Shown: positions 1 to 8,811, counted from the first letter of the stretch. The stretch is 64,000 nucleotides of DNA from Pseudolysinimonas_A sp049651805 (GCF_049651805.1 NZ_JBASCU010000030.1:29755-93754); one strand, 5' to 3'. Translations and numbers: made by a program. The notes: generated from the sequence alone by a model not told the origin.

Positions 1-731
1 GCGGAGGCTGGCGCTCGCGCCTCGGCACCGCGCTCTACATCGCGGCGAGCCGCATCGACTGGGCCGAACCCGAGATCGAAGGCCTCGGCCAGGTGGTCAA
101 GCCCGGCGACACCGTGCTCGACATCGGCGCGGGGCTCGGCATGTACACGGTGCCGTTGTCGTACTTCATCGGGCCGACCGGGCGCATCGACTCCGTCGAC
201 CCGCAGCCGCGCAACTTCCACGTCGTGCGCTTCCTGCGCGTGCTCGTCGGCACGGCGCGCGGCAAGCTGCGCCGGGTCGCCATGGGCCCGACCTCCGGTG
301 AGGGCGAGGTCATCGTCCCCATCCACGGTCCTTTCCCGATCTTCGGGCACGGCCATCTGCGACCCCTCGGCACCCCGTCCTCACGGCGCGTGCACCGCAT
401 CCGTACCGACATCGACACCATCGACGCCTGGGTCGAGCGCGAAGCCCTCGGCCGCATCGCGTTCATCAAGATCGACGTGGAGGGTTTCGAACCCTCCGTC
501 ATCGCCGGAGCCCGCGCGGTGATCGACCGTGACCGACCCGCTCTGCTCATGGAGATCGAAGACCGCCATCTCGTGCGCTACGACCGTGGCGCCGCGGAGT
601 TCCTGGCCGAGATCGCCGAACGCTGGCCCGAGTACCGGATCTACACCTGGGTCGACGGGGCGTGGGCCCCCACCGCCGGCGTGCGGCCCGAGGTGCGCAA
701 CTACCTCTTCACGACCGAGATTCCGGCATAG
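1..731 (+). CDS. FkbM family SAM-dependent methyltransferase (5' end outside window)
   Basis: The frame is open to the left edge, so the start codon is upstream and only the last 242 residues are visible. A Rossmann SAM-binding motif (VLDIGAGLGMYTVPL) lies near visible residue 37, and the FkbM signature IKIDVEGFEPSVI lies near residue 154. Members of this family O-methylate sugars, polyketides or glycolipids in the cytoplasm; the substrate cannot be read from the sequence. The gene converges on the membrane protein that ends at 737, leaving five bases between the stops. Family assignment is confident; the role is open. Confidence 0.85.
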   Translation, partial: GGWRSRLGTALYIAASRIDWAEPEIEGLGQVVKPGDTVLDIGAGLGMYTVPLSYFIGPTGRIDSVDPQPRNFHVVRFLRVLVGTARGKLRRVAMGPTSGEGEVIVPIHGPFPIFGHGHLRPLGTPSSRRVHRIRTDIDTIDAWVEREALGRIAFIKIDVEGFEPSVIAGARAVIDRDRPALLMEIEDRHLVRYDRGAAEFLAEIAERWPEYRIYTWVDGAWAPTAGVRPEVRNYLFTTEIPA

Positions 732-736
732 ACCGA

Positions 737-1777
737 CTACTGAGTCGCGACTCTCGGGATCTCGAGCCACAGCTCGACCTCGTCGTCATCGAGGGAGTTG
801 CCGAGCAGGCTGGCACTGCCGTCGTCGCTCGAACGCAAGCCCACGACGGTGATGGCGACGTCGGAGCCTTCCGGCACGGTGCGGGCGATCACCTTGTCGG
901 CGTTGGTGCGCCGCAGCGCATCGGCGAGCGCCCCGAGTACCCGGTCGAGGTCTTCCCCCTCGATGTCGTCGATGCCCCCCTCGTCGAGCAGCGTGACGGT
1001 CGTGCCGCGGCGCCGGGCGAGCATGACCTGTTCCCGCACCGCGTCGTTCAACAGCCGCCGCCCGCGGATCTCATCGCGGATCGCGCCCTCGAGGTGCAGA
1101 CACTCGGCGCGCTGCGCCGCGGTCAGATCGCCGGCGCTCTGCTGGATCGTGCGCAGCATCGGCAGCGCCATCACGGTGGTCTGCCCGAGTCTGAATTGTC
1201 GCTCGTTGAGGTGGGCCTCCTGCGCCGCCTGCCACTCCGCGGCGCCCCGCTCGGCGATCGCGAAGCGTTGCGAGTCGCGCACCGCTTTGGCCAGGGCGTT
1301 GGTCAACAGATGGGCCACCCCCACCCAGGATGCCGAGCCGATGACACCGAGCGCGGCCAGGTACTCCGGCCCCGCCCACAACACCGTCTGCGCGACCAGG
1401 AACCCGATTCCGACCCAGGCGAAGCCCGGACGGCGGCGCACCGCGACGATGGTCATGAGCGTCCCGACGGCCGCGACGTACCACGTCGCGTAGCCGTTGC
1501 CGCCCTCGCGGCGGGGGTCGAGCACGAGTGCGACGATGAGCGGCAGGATGACCGCGATGGCGACGGCGAACGCGGCGAGCCAGATCGGCATCCGCGGCCG
1601 CTTGTCGGGAAAGAGCACCGCGAACGTCGCCACCGCGTAGACCGCCAACGCGACGATCACCGGTTCGTTCGACGAAGCGAATTCGCCCTGTAGCGAGTAG
1701 ACGCCGAGCACGATGATGTAGCTCGAGAACAGCGTAGCGACGACGACGATGAGCGGCCGTGGCACGGAGACCCTCAT
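737..1777 (-). CDS. Membrane protein coupled to a two-component system; possible degenerate kinase partner
   Basis: A 346-residue protein starting at the ATG that overlaps the upstream kinase stop (ATGA), which is preferred over a longer in-frame start inside the kinase gene. The first ~165 residues hold about four to five hydrophobic segments. The rest is a soluble region with a helical stretch (ERGAAEWQAAQEAHLNERQF) where a dimerisation helix would sit. I see no H-box histidine and no N/G-box ATP-binding motifs, so it is probably not an active kinase. It is last in a regulator-kinase-membrane protein operon and may be a sensing or inhibitory partner of the kinase; that role is inferred from position only. 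Confidence 0.6.
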   Translation of the reverse strand: MRVSVPRPLIVVVATLFSSYIIVLGVYSLQGEFASSNEPVIVALAVYAVATFAVLFPDKRPRMPIWLAAFAVAIAVILPLIVALVLDPRREGGNGYATWYVAAVGTLMTIVAVRRRPGFAWVGIGFLVAQTVLWAGPEYLAALGVIGSASWVGVAHLLTNALAKAVRDSQRFAIAERGAAEWQAAQEAHLNERQFRLGQTTVMALPMLRTIQQSAGDLTAAQRAECLHLEGAIRDEIRGRRLLNDAVREQVMLARRRGTTVTLLDEGGIDDIEGEDLDRVLGALADALRRTNADKVIARTVPEGSDVAITVVGLRSSDDGSASLLGNSLDDDEVELWLEIPRVATQ

Positions 1778-3069
1778 GCGCGTTCCTCGACCTGGTCGAC
1801 GACCTCGTCGTCGTCGGTGGCCGCGGAGTCGTCGTCGGTGGCCGCGGAGTCGCCATCCCAGCTCAGGATGATGACCGTGCCTTCCCCGGGCGCGGTGTCG
1901 ATGCGGGCGTGGCCGCCTGCGCTCGCGACCCGCTCGAGGATCGAGACGCGCACCCCGAGACGCTCGGTGGCGATCTGGTCGGGATCGAATCCGACACCCC
2001 GGTCGCCGATCTCGATCGTGAAGGCCTGGTGACCCTGCGAGTGCATCTCGACCCAGCGATCCACGCCGTTGCCCGCGTGCTGGAGGCTGTTGATCATCGC
2101 CTGCACGGTCGCGGAGTACGCCGCATCGGCGACGGTCACCGGAATTTCGCACCACTCATCGACGAAGGTGTGTACGGTGACCGGCTGCGACATGCTTTCG
2201 GCCGCGCTCGTGATGCGTTGCGCGAGGATCTCCCCCGAGATCGTGGCCTCGGAGTCGGGCGCCACGGCGACCGCCTCGCGCAGATGCCCGATGGCGTTGC
2301 CGGCCATCGTGGCGGCCAGCGTCTTGGCTTCGGGGCTGAAGGCGCGCGCCGCCGAGATCAGGGTGGTGAGCACGCTGTCGTGCACGATCGAGTCGACCTG
2401 CACCCGCTCGGCCTCGGTGGCGTGCTGCCGTACGGCGTGCGCGTAGCGCGCCAGTGCGTTCTGCTGGGCTATGTCGACCCCGCTCGCGGCCGCCCGCAGC
2501 ACCGTCACGAGAATGAGGATGCCGCCGCCGAGCAGCATCGAGTAGACCGAGTCGAGAATGGCCTGCACGGGAAAAGCACCGCCCCCCGCCGGCGTCACCC
2601 GAATGATCCCGTAGAGCACCGGGGTGAGAACCGTGTAGGCCAGAGCGAACGCGACCTTCATCGAGACCGTCGCCATCGCGGCGGCGATCGTCAACAACAG
2701 GTACAACCAGTAGCTGTCCTTGTCGGCCATCGCGACGCCGATGTCCACCACCGCGAACGGCCAGCTCGCGAGGGCTACGAGATACACGATCGTGAACGTC
2801 ATGTAGGTCGACCGCACGTACCGCTTCACAATGGCCGCGATGACGCAGGCCACGAGCGACCCCACGAGGAGGGTGAGAATCACCGTGCGCCACACCGGCG
2901 TTGCATTCGGTAGCTGCGAAATCTGAAGCGGCACGGACTGGGCGAAGAACGCGACGCCCACGACTGCCGTCAGGCGCGCACCCGCGACCTCGACGCGGAG
3001 CAGGCTGAGCGGGTTGCGGACCGGGCGGCCGAATGCGGGCTGGCCGGCGGCCTGGTTAGTTGTCGCCAC
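1774..3069 (-). CDS. Sensor histidine kinase (NarL-partner type)
   Basis: A 431-residue kinase with about five to six N-terminal membrane segments (residues ~20-180), an H-box-like region IVHDSVLTTL and a C-terminal HATPase domain with N-box INSLQHAG and G-box DRGVGFDP. It should autophosphorylate and pass phosphate to the regulator encoded immediately upstream. The start is a GTG (3067-3069) overlapping the regulator gene by 14 bases, and the stop overlaps the next start (ATGA), so the three genes are translationally coupled. The C-terminus carries a duplicated acidic heptapeptide SAATDDD encoded by a perfect 21-bp tandem repeat. The signal sensed is unknown. Confidence 0.85.
   Translation of the reverse strand: MATTNQAAGQPAFGRPVRNPLSLLRVEVAGARLTAVVGVAFFAQSVPLQISQLPNATPVWRTVILTLLVGSLVACVIAAIVKRYVRSTYMTFTIVYLVALASWPFAVVDIGVAMADKDSYWLYLLLTIAAAMATVSMKVAFALAYTVLTPVLYGIIRVTPAGGGAFPVQAILDSVYSMLLGGGILILVTVLRAAASGVDIAQQNALARYAHAVRQHATEAERVQVDSIVHDSVLTTLISAARAFSPEAKTLAATMAGNAIGHLREAVAVAPDSEATISGEILAQRITSAAESMSQPVTVHTFVDEWCEIPVTVADAAYSATVQAMINSLQHAGNGVDRWVEMHSQGHQAFTIEIGDRGVGFDPDQIATERLGVRVSILERVASAGGHARIDTAPGEGTVIILSWDGDSAATDDDSAATDDDEVVDQVEERA
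1807..1848. repeat. Perfect 21-bp direct tandem repeat, two copies
   Basis: Copies at 1807-1827 and 1828-1848 are identical and duplicate seven residues (SAATDDD) in the acidic tail of the sensor kinase without changing frame. This looks like a recent slippage duplication. Confidence 0.9.
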
Positions 3070-3763
3070 CGTCGGGGTCGAGCCCTGGCAGGATGCCGTC
3101 CTCGACCGCGCGACGAAGAAGATCGACCTTCGTCGGAGCGGGTCGACCGACCTCGACGTACTTCACCCGGATGCGGTCGAGGTACTCGCGGGCCGTCGAA
3201 TACCCGATACCGAGCTGCTCGGCGGCCAGCTTCAGCGGCAGACCCGACGCGTACAGGTGCAGGATCTCGCGCTCGCGACGCCCGAGCTGCGCCTTCGCGA
3301 AGTCGCGGTCGGCGTCGATCGCGGTCGCCCACTCGAGGTTGTTGAGCACCTCACCACGAGCGACCGTTGCGGCAGCGGCGATGACGGTCTTGGTGGCCGA
3401 CGACTTGGGGATGACGCCCGCGGCTCCCGCGGCGAGCGCCTCGCGCACGAGCCCCACGCGGTCGGCGATGCTGTGCACCAGAACGGCGGCCCCGGCGGCC
3501 TGCACGCGCTTGACGTTGTCGGTGACGGTCGAGCCGTCGCCCAGCGAGAGGTCGAGCACGACGACATCCACTTCGGTTCCGGCGAGCGCTGCGATGAGAT
3601 CGTCGACTGTCGGTGCCACCGCGACGACGTCGTGGCCTTCCTCGGTGAAGGCCGCGCGCAGGCCGAGCCGCACGGATTCGTGGTCGTCGACGATCGCCAC
3701 GCGCGCGCCGACCGTCTCCGAACCGGATGTCTGGTCTCGATCGACCATGTGCGTCACGCTCAT
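3056..3763 (-). CDS. NarL/LuxR-type response regulator
   Basis: A 235-residue regulator with an N-terminal receiver (VAIVDDHESVRLGLRA; phospho-acceptor Asp in VVVLDLSLGDG; KSS switch lysine) and a C-terminal HTH (LGRREREILHLYASGL ... AAEQLGIGYSTAREYL). It is first in a minus-strand operon with the kinase and the membrane protein. The start is an ATG with a good ribosome binding site (GGAGGAGAAC) about three to seven bases upstream, so unlike many genes here it has a leader. The targets are not deducible. Confidence 0.88.
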   Translation of the reverse strand: MSVTHMVDRDQTSGSETVGARVAIVDDHESVRLGLRAAFTEEGHDVVAVAPTVDDLIAALAGTEVDVVVLDLSLGDGSTVTDNVKRVQAAGAAVLVHSIADRVGLVREALAAGAAGVIPKSSATKTVIAAAATVARGEVLNNLEWATAIDADRDFAKAQLGRREREILHLYASGLPLKLAAEQLGIGYSTAREYLDRIRVKYVEVGRPAPTKVDLLRRAVEDGILPGLDPDGGDN

Positions 3764-3883
3764 CCCGTTCTCCTCCGCGTTTGGACGTCGAGCATCCGGG
3801 GCGGTCCTGATCCGTGCTCATCGTACTCCGAAGACCCGGTGCAGGAACCGATCCATCCACAGCGTCGGCCCAGGATGTCAGCC

Positions 3884-5110
3884 TCACCCCCGCCGGAACG
3901 AACCGATCGCCTCGACATGGTGCGTGTGCGGGAACAGGTCGAGCGCCCGAAGCCCGGTGAGCTCGTAGCCGTGCGCCGCCAGCAACCCGACATCGCGGGC
4001 GAACGCCACCGGGTCGCAGGCGACGTAGACGATCTGGGCGGGCGAGGCAGCGGCGAGCGGATCGAGCACCGAGGCGCCGGCTCCTGCGCGCGGCGGGTCG
4101 AGCACGACCGTCGCCGCTGCGAGCCGCTCGCGCTCCGTGGCCGACGGAGTGCCGAGCGATCGCAGGTAGGCGTCGACACGAGCCGTGACGACCGCTGCGC
4201 CGAGCCAATCAGCAAGGTTCTCGGCGGCGTGCTCGGTCGCCCGCGCGTCGGATTCGACCGACGTGATGCGCACGCCTGACCCGAACCGGTCGCCGACAGC
4301 CGCGGCCAGCAGCCCGACTCCGCCGTAGAGGTCGAGGTTGGCGGCCTTCGGGTCGAAGAGCCCGGGGTCGATGGCATCCTGCACCGCCGCAGTGAGCGCC
4401 GCGGGGGCTGCGGCGTGCACCTGCCAGAATCCGGTGTCGTCAACCCGGAATTCGCGATCGCCGACCCGCTCGCGGATGACGGTGGGCTTCTGCGCCCCGA
4501 TCACGAGGCGCGCCCCCTCTCCCACGCTCGGCGCGAGGATCGTCACGTCACCGGCGCCCGGCATCCGTTCCTCAAGCGGGGCGTGCTCGCGTACCGCCGC
4601 GACGGCGAGCGGCAGGCCGGCGACCGGGATCACCCGGTGCGACCTCGCCGCATAGGGGCCGAGGGCGCCGTCGGCGGCGGCGTGCAGGCGTTCGCGGGTG
4701 CGCCATCCGGTGCCGTCGGACTCACCGGGCAGCGCCTCGACGACCACGTCGCGCTCGACCTTCGCCATGCGGCTGAGCGCGTCGGTGAGCACGTGGGCCT
4801 TCAGGGTGCGCTGGTGGGCAAGGTCGATGTGGCCGTAGTCGGCGCCGCCGGGCCGGTCGGCGGGGTCCCGGTCGACAGACGCCTCCGCCCAGACGTGCGC
4901 CCGCCGGTGCGGGCTCGGCTCGAGCACCCGCACGGTCTCGGCGCGCCAGAAGCTCTTCTTCGCGTCGGCGGTGACGCGCGCGACGACGCGCTCGCCGGGG
5001 ATCGCGTCGGCGACGAACACCACGCGGCCCTCGTAGCGGGCGACCGATTCGCCACCGTGGGCCATGTTGGTAGCCTCGACCTCGATCTCACGGCCTTGCA
5101 TGTCGCCCAT
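3884..5110 (-). CDS. TRAM-domain class I SAM-dependent RNA methyltransferase (TrmA/RumA-like)
   Basis: A 408-residue protein with an N-terminal TRAM RNA-binding domain (residues ~5-65), a Rossmann domain (LDLYGGVGLLAAAV), a DPPRAGAG loop and a C-terminal YVACDPVAFARD motif. The motif carries the catalytic Cys of the m5U methyltransferase family and a conserved Asp-Pro. This Cys is the only cysteine in the protein, so the [4Fe-4S] cysteine cluster of RumA is absent. It probably makes 5-methyluridine in rRNA or tRNA. It is divergent from the maf gene with 25 bases between starts. An internal ATG at 5101 is an alternative start. Confidence 0.85.
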   Translation of the reverse strand: MGDMQGREIEVEATNMAHGGESVARYEGRVVFVADAIPGERVVARVTADAKKSFWRAETVRVLEPSPHRRAHVWAEASVDRDPADRPGGADYGHIDLAHQRTLKAHVLTDALSRMAKVERDVVVEALPGESDGTGWRTRERLHAAADGALGPYAARSHRVIPVAGLPLAVAAVREHAPLEERMPGAGDVTILAPSVGEGARLVIGAQKPTVIRERVGDREFRVDDTGFWQVHAAAPAALTAAVQDAIDPGLFDPKAANLDLYGGVGLLAAAVGDRFGSGVRITSVESDARATEHAAENLADWLGAAVVTARVDAYLRSLGTPSATERERLAAATVVLDPPRAGAGASVLDPLAAASPAQIVYVACDPVAFARDVGLLAAHGYELTGLRALDLFPHTHHVEAIGSFRRG

Positions 5111-5135
5111 CCGTGAAGCTTAGGAGGCCGCTTCG

Positions 5136-5756
5136 ATGAGCATCGGCACTGTGCAGCTCGTCCTCGCCTCGACCTCCCCCGCCCGGCTCGCGACCCTGCG
5201 CTTGGCGGGCATCGAGCCGGTCGCGATCGCCCCGGGCGTCGACGAGGATGCCGCGGTCGCCGCCGCCGGGCCGCTGGCGGTGCCGGAGATGGTGATGCTG
5301 CTCGCCCGGCTCAAGGCCGAAGCGGTCGCCGCCGCCCACCCCGACCTCGACGGGCTCATCCTGGGCGGGGATTCGGCGTTCGAGTTCGACGGCGTCGTCT
5401 ACGGCAAGCCGCACCTGCCCGAGGTGGCGCGAAACCGGTGGCTGGCACAACGCGGGCGCTCGGGTCTGTTGCACTCCGGGCACTGGCTCATCGACACCCG
5501 CACCGGCCGCGCCACAGGCTCGCCCGCCGTCGCCGGTGTGCAGTTCGCCGCCGACATCACCGACGCCGAGATCGATGCCTACGTCGCGACCGGGGAACCG
5601 CTGCAGGTCGCCGGGGCGTTCACGATCGACGCGCGCGGCGCCGCGTTCATCGAACGCATCGACGGCGACCCGCACGCGGTGGTCGGGCTGAGCATCCCGT
5701 TGTTGCGTACTCTCGTGCGCTCGCTCGGAATGGAGTGGACCGACCTCTGGACGTGA
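5136..5756 (+). CDS. maf: Maf-like nucleoside triphosphate pyrophosphatase
   Basis: A 206-residue protein with the Maf N-terminal signature (LASTSPARLATL, residues ~9-20), the GGDSAFEFDGVVYGKP segment holding the catalytic Asp, and a late GLSIPLLRTLVRSLG motif. Maf proteins hydrolyse non-canonical or modified dNTP/NTPs to monophosphates and diphosphate, limiting their incorporation. A strong ribosome binding site AGGAGG (5122-5127) lies eight bases before the ATG. It precedes the acyl-CoA carboxylase gene, a gene order often seen in actinobacteria. Confidence 0.88.
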   Translation: MSIGTVQLVLASTSPARLATLRLAGIEPVAIAPGVDEDAAVAAAGPLAVPEMVMLLARLKAEAVAAAHPDLDGLILGGDSAFEFDGVVYGKPHLPEVARNRWLAQRGRSGLLHSGHWLIDTRTGRATGSPAVAGVQFAADITDAEIDAYVATGEPLQVAGAFTIDARGAAFIERIDGDPHAVVGLSIPLLRTLVRSLGMEWTDLWT

Positions 5757-5819
5757 CCCACCGCATCCGACACCGCTTTCTGTGGAACCCCCACAAGAGG
5801 CGGCGCCCGCAACCCTGAC

Positions 5820-5825
5820 TAGGCT
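5820..5825 (+). promoter_or_regulatory. -10 box TAGGCT of the carboxylase gene (leaderless)
   Basis: TAGGCT ends eight bases before the ATG at 5834, so transcription should start at or next to the start codon. No ribosome binding site is present. A convincing -35 box is not visible. Confidence 0.55.
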
Positions 5826-5833
5826 CGGTTCTT

Positions 5834-7609
5834 ATGGCCGCCGCCCCCGCACGTCGTATCACCAAAGTGCTCATCGCGAACCGGGGGGAGATCGCCGTTC
5901 GGGTGATCCGCGCCGCGCGCGACTCGGGAATCGGCTCGGTCGCCGTCTACGCCGACCAAGACCGCGACGCGCGGCACGTGAAGCTCGCCGACGAGGCCTA
6001 CGCGCTCGACGGCACCACCTCGGCCGACACCTACCTCGTCATCGAGAAGCTGTTATCGGTCGCTCGCCGCTCCGGCGCCGACGCCGTGCATCCGGGTTAC
6101 GGGTTCCTCGCCGAGAACGCCGACTTCGCGCGTGCCGTCATCGATGCGGGCCTCATCTGGATCGGCCCCTCACCGGATGCCATCGAGCGGCTCGGCGACA
6201 AGGTGTCGGCCCGCCACGTGGCCGAGAAGGTGGGCGCGCCGCTCGCGCCCGGCACGCTCAACCCGGTCGTGGATGCCGACGAGGTGCTGAAATTCGTCGA
6301 CGAGGTCGGGCTGCCGGTCGCGATCAAGGCGGCCTTCGGCGGCGGCGGGCGCGGCCTCAAGGTCGCGCGCACCCGCGAAGAGGTGCCCGAGATGTTCGAC
6401 TCAGCGGTGCGCGAGGCCACGGCGGCGTTCGGTCGCGGCGAGTGCTTCGTCGAGAAGTACCTCGACGAGCCGCGCCACGTCGAGACGCAGTGCTTGGCCG
6501 ACTCCGCCGGCACCGTCGTCGTCGTGTCGACGCGCGACTGCTCGCTGCAGCGTCGGCACCAGAAACTGGTCGAGGAGGCGCCCGCGCCGTTCCTCACCGC
6601 CGAGCAGACCGAACTGCTCTACACGTCGTCGAAGGCGATCCTTCGCGAGGTGGGGTATCTCGGCGCGGGCACGTGCGAGTTCCTGATCGGCAAGGACGGC
6701 ACGGTGTCGTTCCTCGAGGTGAACACCCGCCTGCAGGTCGAACACCCCGTGTCGGAGGAGGTCACCGGCATCGACCTCGTGCGCGAGCAGTTCCGCATCG
6801 CCGAGGGCGGGCTGCTCGACCCCGCCGACCCGGTCACCCACGGGCATTCGATCGAGTTCCGCATCAACGGTGAGGACCCCGGCCGCAACTTCATGCCGAC
6901 GCCCGGACCGGTGCACGTGCTGCGCTTCCCCGGCGGACCCGGCGTGCGCGTCGACTCGGGCGTCACCACCGGCGACGTCATCTCGGGCTCGTTCGACTCG
7001 CTGCTGGCGAAGCTGATCGTCACCGGCCACACCCGCGCCGACGCCCTCGAGCGGGCCCGCCGCGCGCTCGACGAGTTCGAGGTCGCCGGGCTGCCGACCG
7101 TGTTGCCGTTCCACCGCAAGATCGTGCGCGACCCGGCTTTCGTCGCCGCCGACGGCGTGTTCGGGGTCTACACCCGCTGGATCGAGACCGAGTTCGAGAA
7201 CGACATCGAGCCCTGGGGCGGGATCCTGACCGACTCCGGTGCACCCGAGAAGCGTCACGAGGTCGTCGTCGAGGTCGCCGGCAAGCGCGTGTCGGTGTCG
7301 TTGCCGACCAAGCTGCTGCCGGCATCCGGTTCGGTCTCGGCCGCCCCGGCGCCGCGACGCCGCTCCGGCGGCGGGGGTGTCGCTACGGCCACCGGCACCG
7401 CGATCGCCTCGCCGATGCAGGCCACGATCGTGAAGGTCGCCGTGGCCGAGGGCGACAAGGTCGTCAAGGGCGACCTGGTGCTCGTGCTCGAGGCGATGAA
7501 GATGGAGCAGCCCATCTCGGCCCACCGCGACGGCACGATCACCGCCCTCGACGCCAAGGTCGGCACCACCGTCTCAGCCGGGCACCGCCTGCTCGCGATC
7601 GAGGACTGA
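5834..7609 (+). CDS. accA3: Acetyl-/propionyl-CoA carboxylase alpha subunit (biotin carboxylase + BCCP)
   Basis: A 591-residue fusion of biotin carboxylase (residues ~9-455) and a C-terminal biotinyl domain. Seen are KVLIANRGEIAVRVIRA at the N-terminus, the ATP-grasp glycine loop KAAFGGGGRGLKV, EVNTRLQVEHPVSEEVTG near the active site, and EAMKMEQP with the biotinylated Lys at ~556. It carboxylates its own biotin with bicarbonate and ATP and supplies the carboxylase beta subunits for malonyl-CoA or methylmalonyl-CoA synthesis. No beta subunit is encoded nearby. The ATG is set by the close -10 box. The gene symbol follows the actinobacterial usage and is by family. Confidence 0.9.
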   Translation: MAAAPARRITKVLIANRGEIAVRVIRAARDSGIGSVAVYADQDRDARHVKLADEAYALDGTTSADTYLVIEKLLSVARRSGADAVHPGYGFLAENADFARAVIDAGLIWIGPSPDAIERLGDKVSARHVAEKVGAPLAPGTLNPVVDADEVLKFVDEVGLPVAIKAAFGGGGRGLKVARTREEVPEMFDSAVREATAAFGRGECFVEKYLDEPRHVETQCLADSAGTVVVVSTRDCSLQRRHQKLVEEAPAPFLTAEQTELLYTSSKAILREVGYLGAGTCEFLIGKDGTVSFLEVNTRLQVEHPVSEEVTGIDLVREQFRIAEGGLLDPADPVTHGHSIEFRINGEDPGRNFMPTPGPVHVLRFPGGPGVRVDSGVTTGDVISGSFDSLLAKLIVTGHTRADALERARRALDEFEVAGLPTVLPFHRKIVRDPAFVAADGVFGVYTRWIETEFENDIEPWGGILTDSGAPEKRHEVVVEVAGKRVSVSLPTKLLPASGSVSAAPAPRRRSGGGGVATATGTAIASPMQATIVKVAVAEGDKVVKGDLVLVLEAMKMEQPISAHRDGTITALDAKVGTTVSAGHRLLAIED

Positions 7610-7624
7610 CTTTCCGCGCCGTCA

Positions 7625-7732
7625 CTTTCCGTTTTCAGGAAGCTGTGGTGTTGATGTGGCTGGTGTGCGCGTCCGAGGCTGATTGACCGGACTTCTGCCC
7701 CACTCGCCCCATAGCTTCCTGAATACGGAGAG
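7625..7732. repeat. Palindromic element, family 1, copy A (108 bp)
   Basis: The left arm CTTTCCGTTTTCAGGAA (7625-7641) pairs with an imperfect right arm TTCCTGAATACGGAGAG (7716-7732). The interior shares GTG.TGATGTGGCT.GTG with copy C near 45.5 kb. The element contains the last ~33 codons of the DUF559-type gene, whose TGA stop lies in the left arm. Copy B lies on the other side of that gene. Confidence 0.85.
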
Positions 7733-8576
7733 CGGCAAGGATGTCCGCGACGCAGCCGTCCCAGTCTTCGCGGATGCGGAGGGTCGTGAGGCGGATGCTG
7801 GACTTCCCGAGGGCCGCGAGTGCCGCATCTCGTCGCCGATCCTCCTCGAACGCCTCGCGCGTGGAGTGGTGCTCGTATCCGTCGATTTCGAGAACGAGGA
7901 TGTCGTCGATCACCCCGTCGACGCGCCCCACGCCAGGAATCCGCACCTGCTGCCGAATGCGGAGCCCGATCCTCCTGAGCCGCCGGACGACGATCGACTC
8001 GTAGCCTGAGCCGCATCCCGGGTGCGCGCCGGCGGCACGCAACCGTGACAATGCAGGCTCCTCCGCGAACACCGCTCTGAGTTCGTCGCGCGTCACCCTG
8101 GCGACTTCGATTGCCGTGTCGAGACACGCCATCGCGGTTTCGTGATCGGACCATCCGACGACCTGCCGGAGGCAGTCGTGCAGACTCACCCGCCAGCATT
8201 CGCGACTCGGGTCGGTGTCGACCCAGTGGATCTCGACCCGCCGATCGCTGCGATCGGGGGTGATCGCCCCATGCTCGCGGATCACCCGAAGCCGTGACGC
8301 GTTGCGCGGCACGGCGATGTGAAGGGTCTCGTCGAATCCCGCCCAGAGCCCGAAAGATCGGGCCGCACTCACGCCGCACAACCGGCCGCCGACGCGCACC
8401 GCGTCCACAGCATCCAGTGGTGCCACCGCTGTCGCGTAGTGTGCCCGCCGCACCCGGCGCACCTGGCCGAGACGAACCGCTCGAGTGATGTCGGACCCGG
8501 TCAGGCCCGAGTCGAGGATCTGCGCCCGCGTCGCGATTCCGCCGAACGCCGTCACGACCGCCGGTGCCGAGTACAC
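7635..8576 (-). CDS. AbiEi-like HTH + DUF559 (PD-(D/E)XK-type) protein, element-associated
   Basis: A 313-residue protein starting at a GTG. The N-terminal ~50 residues (FGGIATRAQILDSGLTGSDI...) look like the winged-helix domain of AbiEi-type antitoxins. The C-terminal ~110 residues match the DUF559/Vsr-like nuclease fold: a leading Glu (YESIVVRRL), RVDGVI, then VLEIDGYEHHSTREAFEEDRRRDA, giving the D...ExD/H pattern of the PD-(D/E)XK superfamily. It is flanked by two 107-108-bp palindromic elements and its last residues and stop codon are written in the element. A 301-residue paralogue sits at 34.3-35.2 kb in the same arrangement. It could be a nicking enzyme, an element mobiliser or a defence protein; activity is inferred from fold only. 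Confidence 0.75.
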   Translation of the reverse strand: MYSAPAVVTAFGGIATRAQILDSGLTGSDITRAVRLGQVRRVRRAHYATAVAPLDAVDAVRVGGRLCGVSAARSFGLWAGFDETLHIAVPRNASRLRVIREHGAITPDRSDRRVEIHWVDTDPSRECWRVSLHDCLRQVVGWSDHETAMACLDTAIEVARVTRDELRAVFAEEPALSRLRAAGAHPGCGSGYESIVVRRLRRIGLRIRQQVRIPGVGRVDGVIDDILVLEIDGYEHHSTREAFEEDRRRDAALAALGKSSIRLTTLRIREDWDGCVADILAALRIQEAMGRVGQKSGQSASDAHTSHINTTAS

Positions 8577-8671
8577 CCTGCGATCGTGCAGCCATGAACG
8601 GCATCCGTTCCCCGGTGTCAGGTCACCCGACGAAGCGAGCCGCTCGACTCGGTCTGTGGAGGAGCGGCGCG

Positions 8672-8778
8672 CTTTCCGTTTTCAGGAAGGTGTGTTGCCC
8701 GAGATGAAGATGAGGCTGGAATCCGGGTTTTTCGCCACACCAGCCACACCAATCCCACACATTCCTGAAAACGGAAGG
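8672..8778. repeat. Palindromic element, family 1, copy B (107 bp)
   Basis: Arms CTTTCCGTTTTCAGGAA (8672-8688) and TTCCTGAAAACGGAAGG (8762-8778) match over 16 of 17 positions. The reverse complement interior (GTGTGGCTGGTGTGG) resembles copies A and C. It lies 95 bp upstream of the start of the DUF559-type gene and 33 bp beyond the stop of the LpdA-like gene, for which it could also act as a terminator. Confidence 0.88.
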
Positions 8779-8811
8779 CAGGCAGCATCCGCGGAGCACC
8801 CGGGGCGGGAG

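Noticed and set aside
1807..1848. Tandem repeat as a CRISPR fragment
   Set aside because: Two adjacent 21-bp units without spacers, in frame in a kinase gene.
7625..8778. Insertion sequence with a DDE or HUH transposase
   Set aside because: The flanked protein shows no DDE triad, no HUH motif and no RAYT signature; its C-terminal domain is of the DUF559/PD-(D/E)XK type, and no target duplication is seen.
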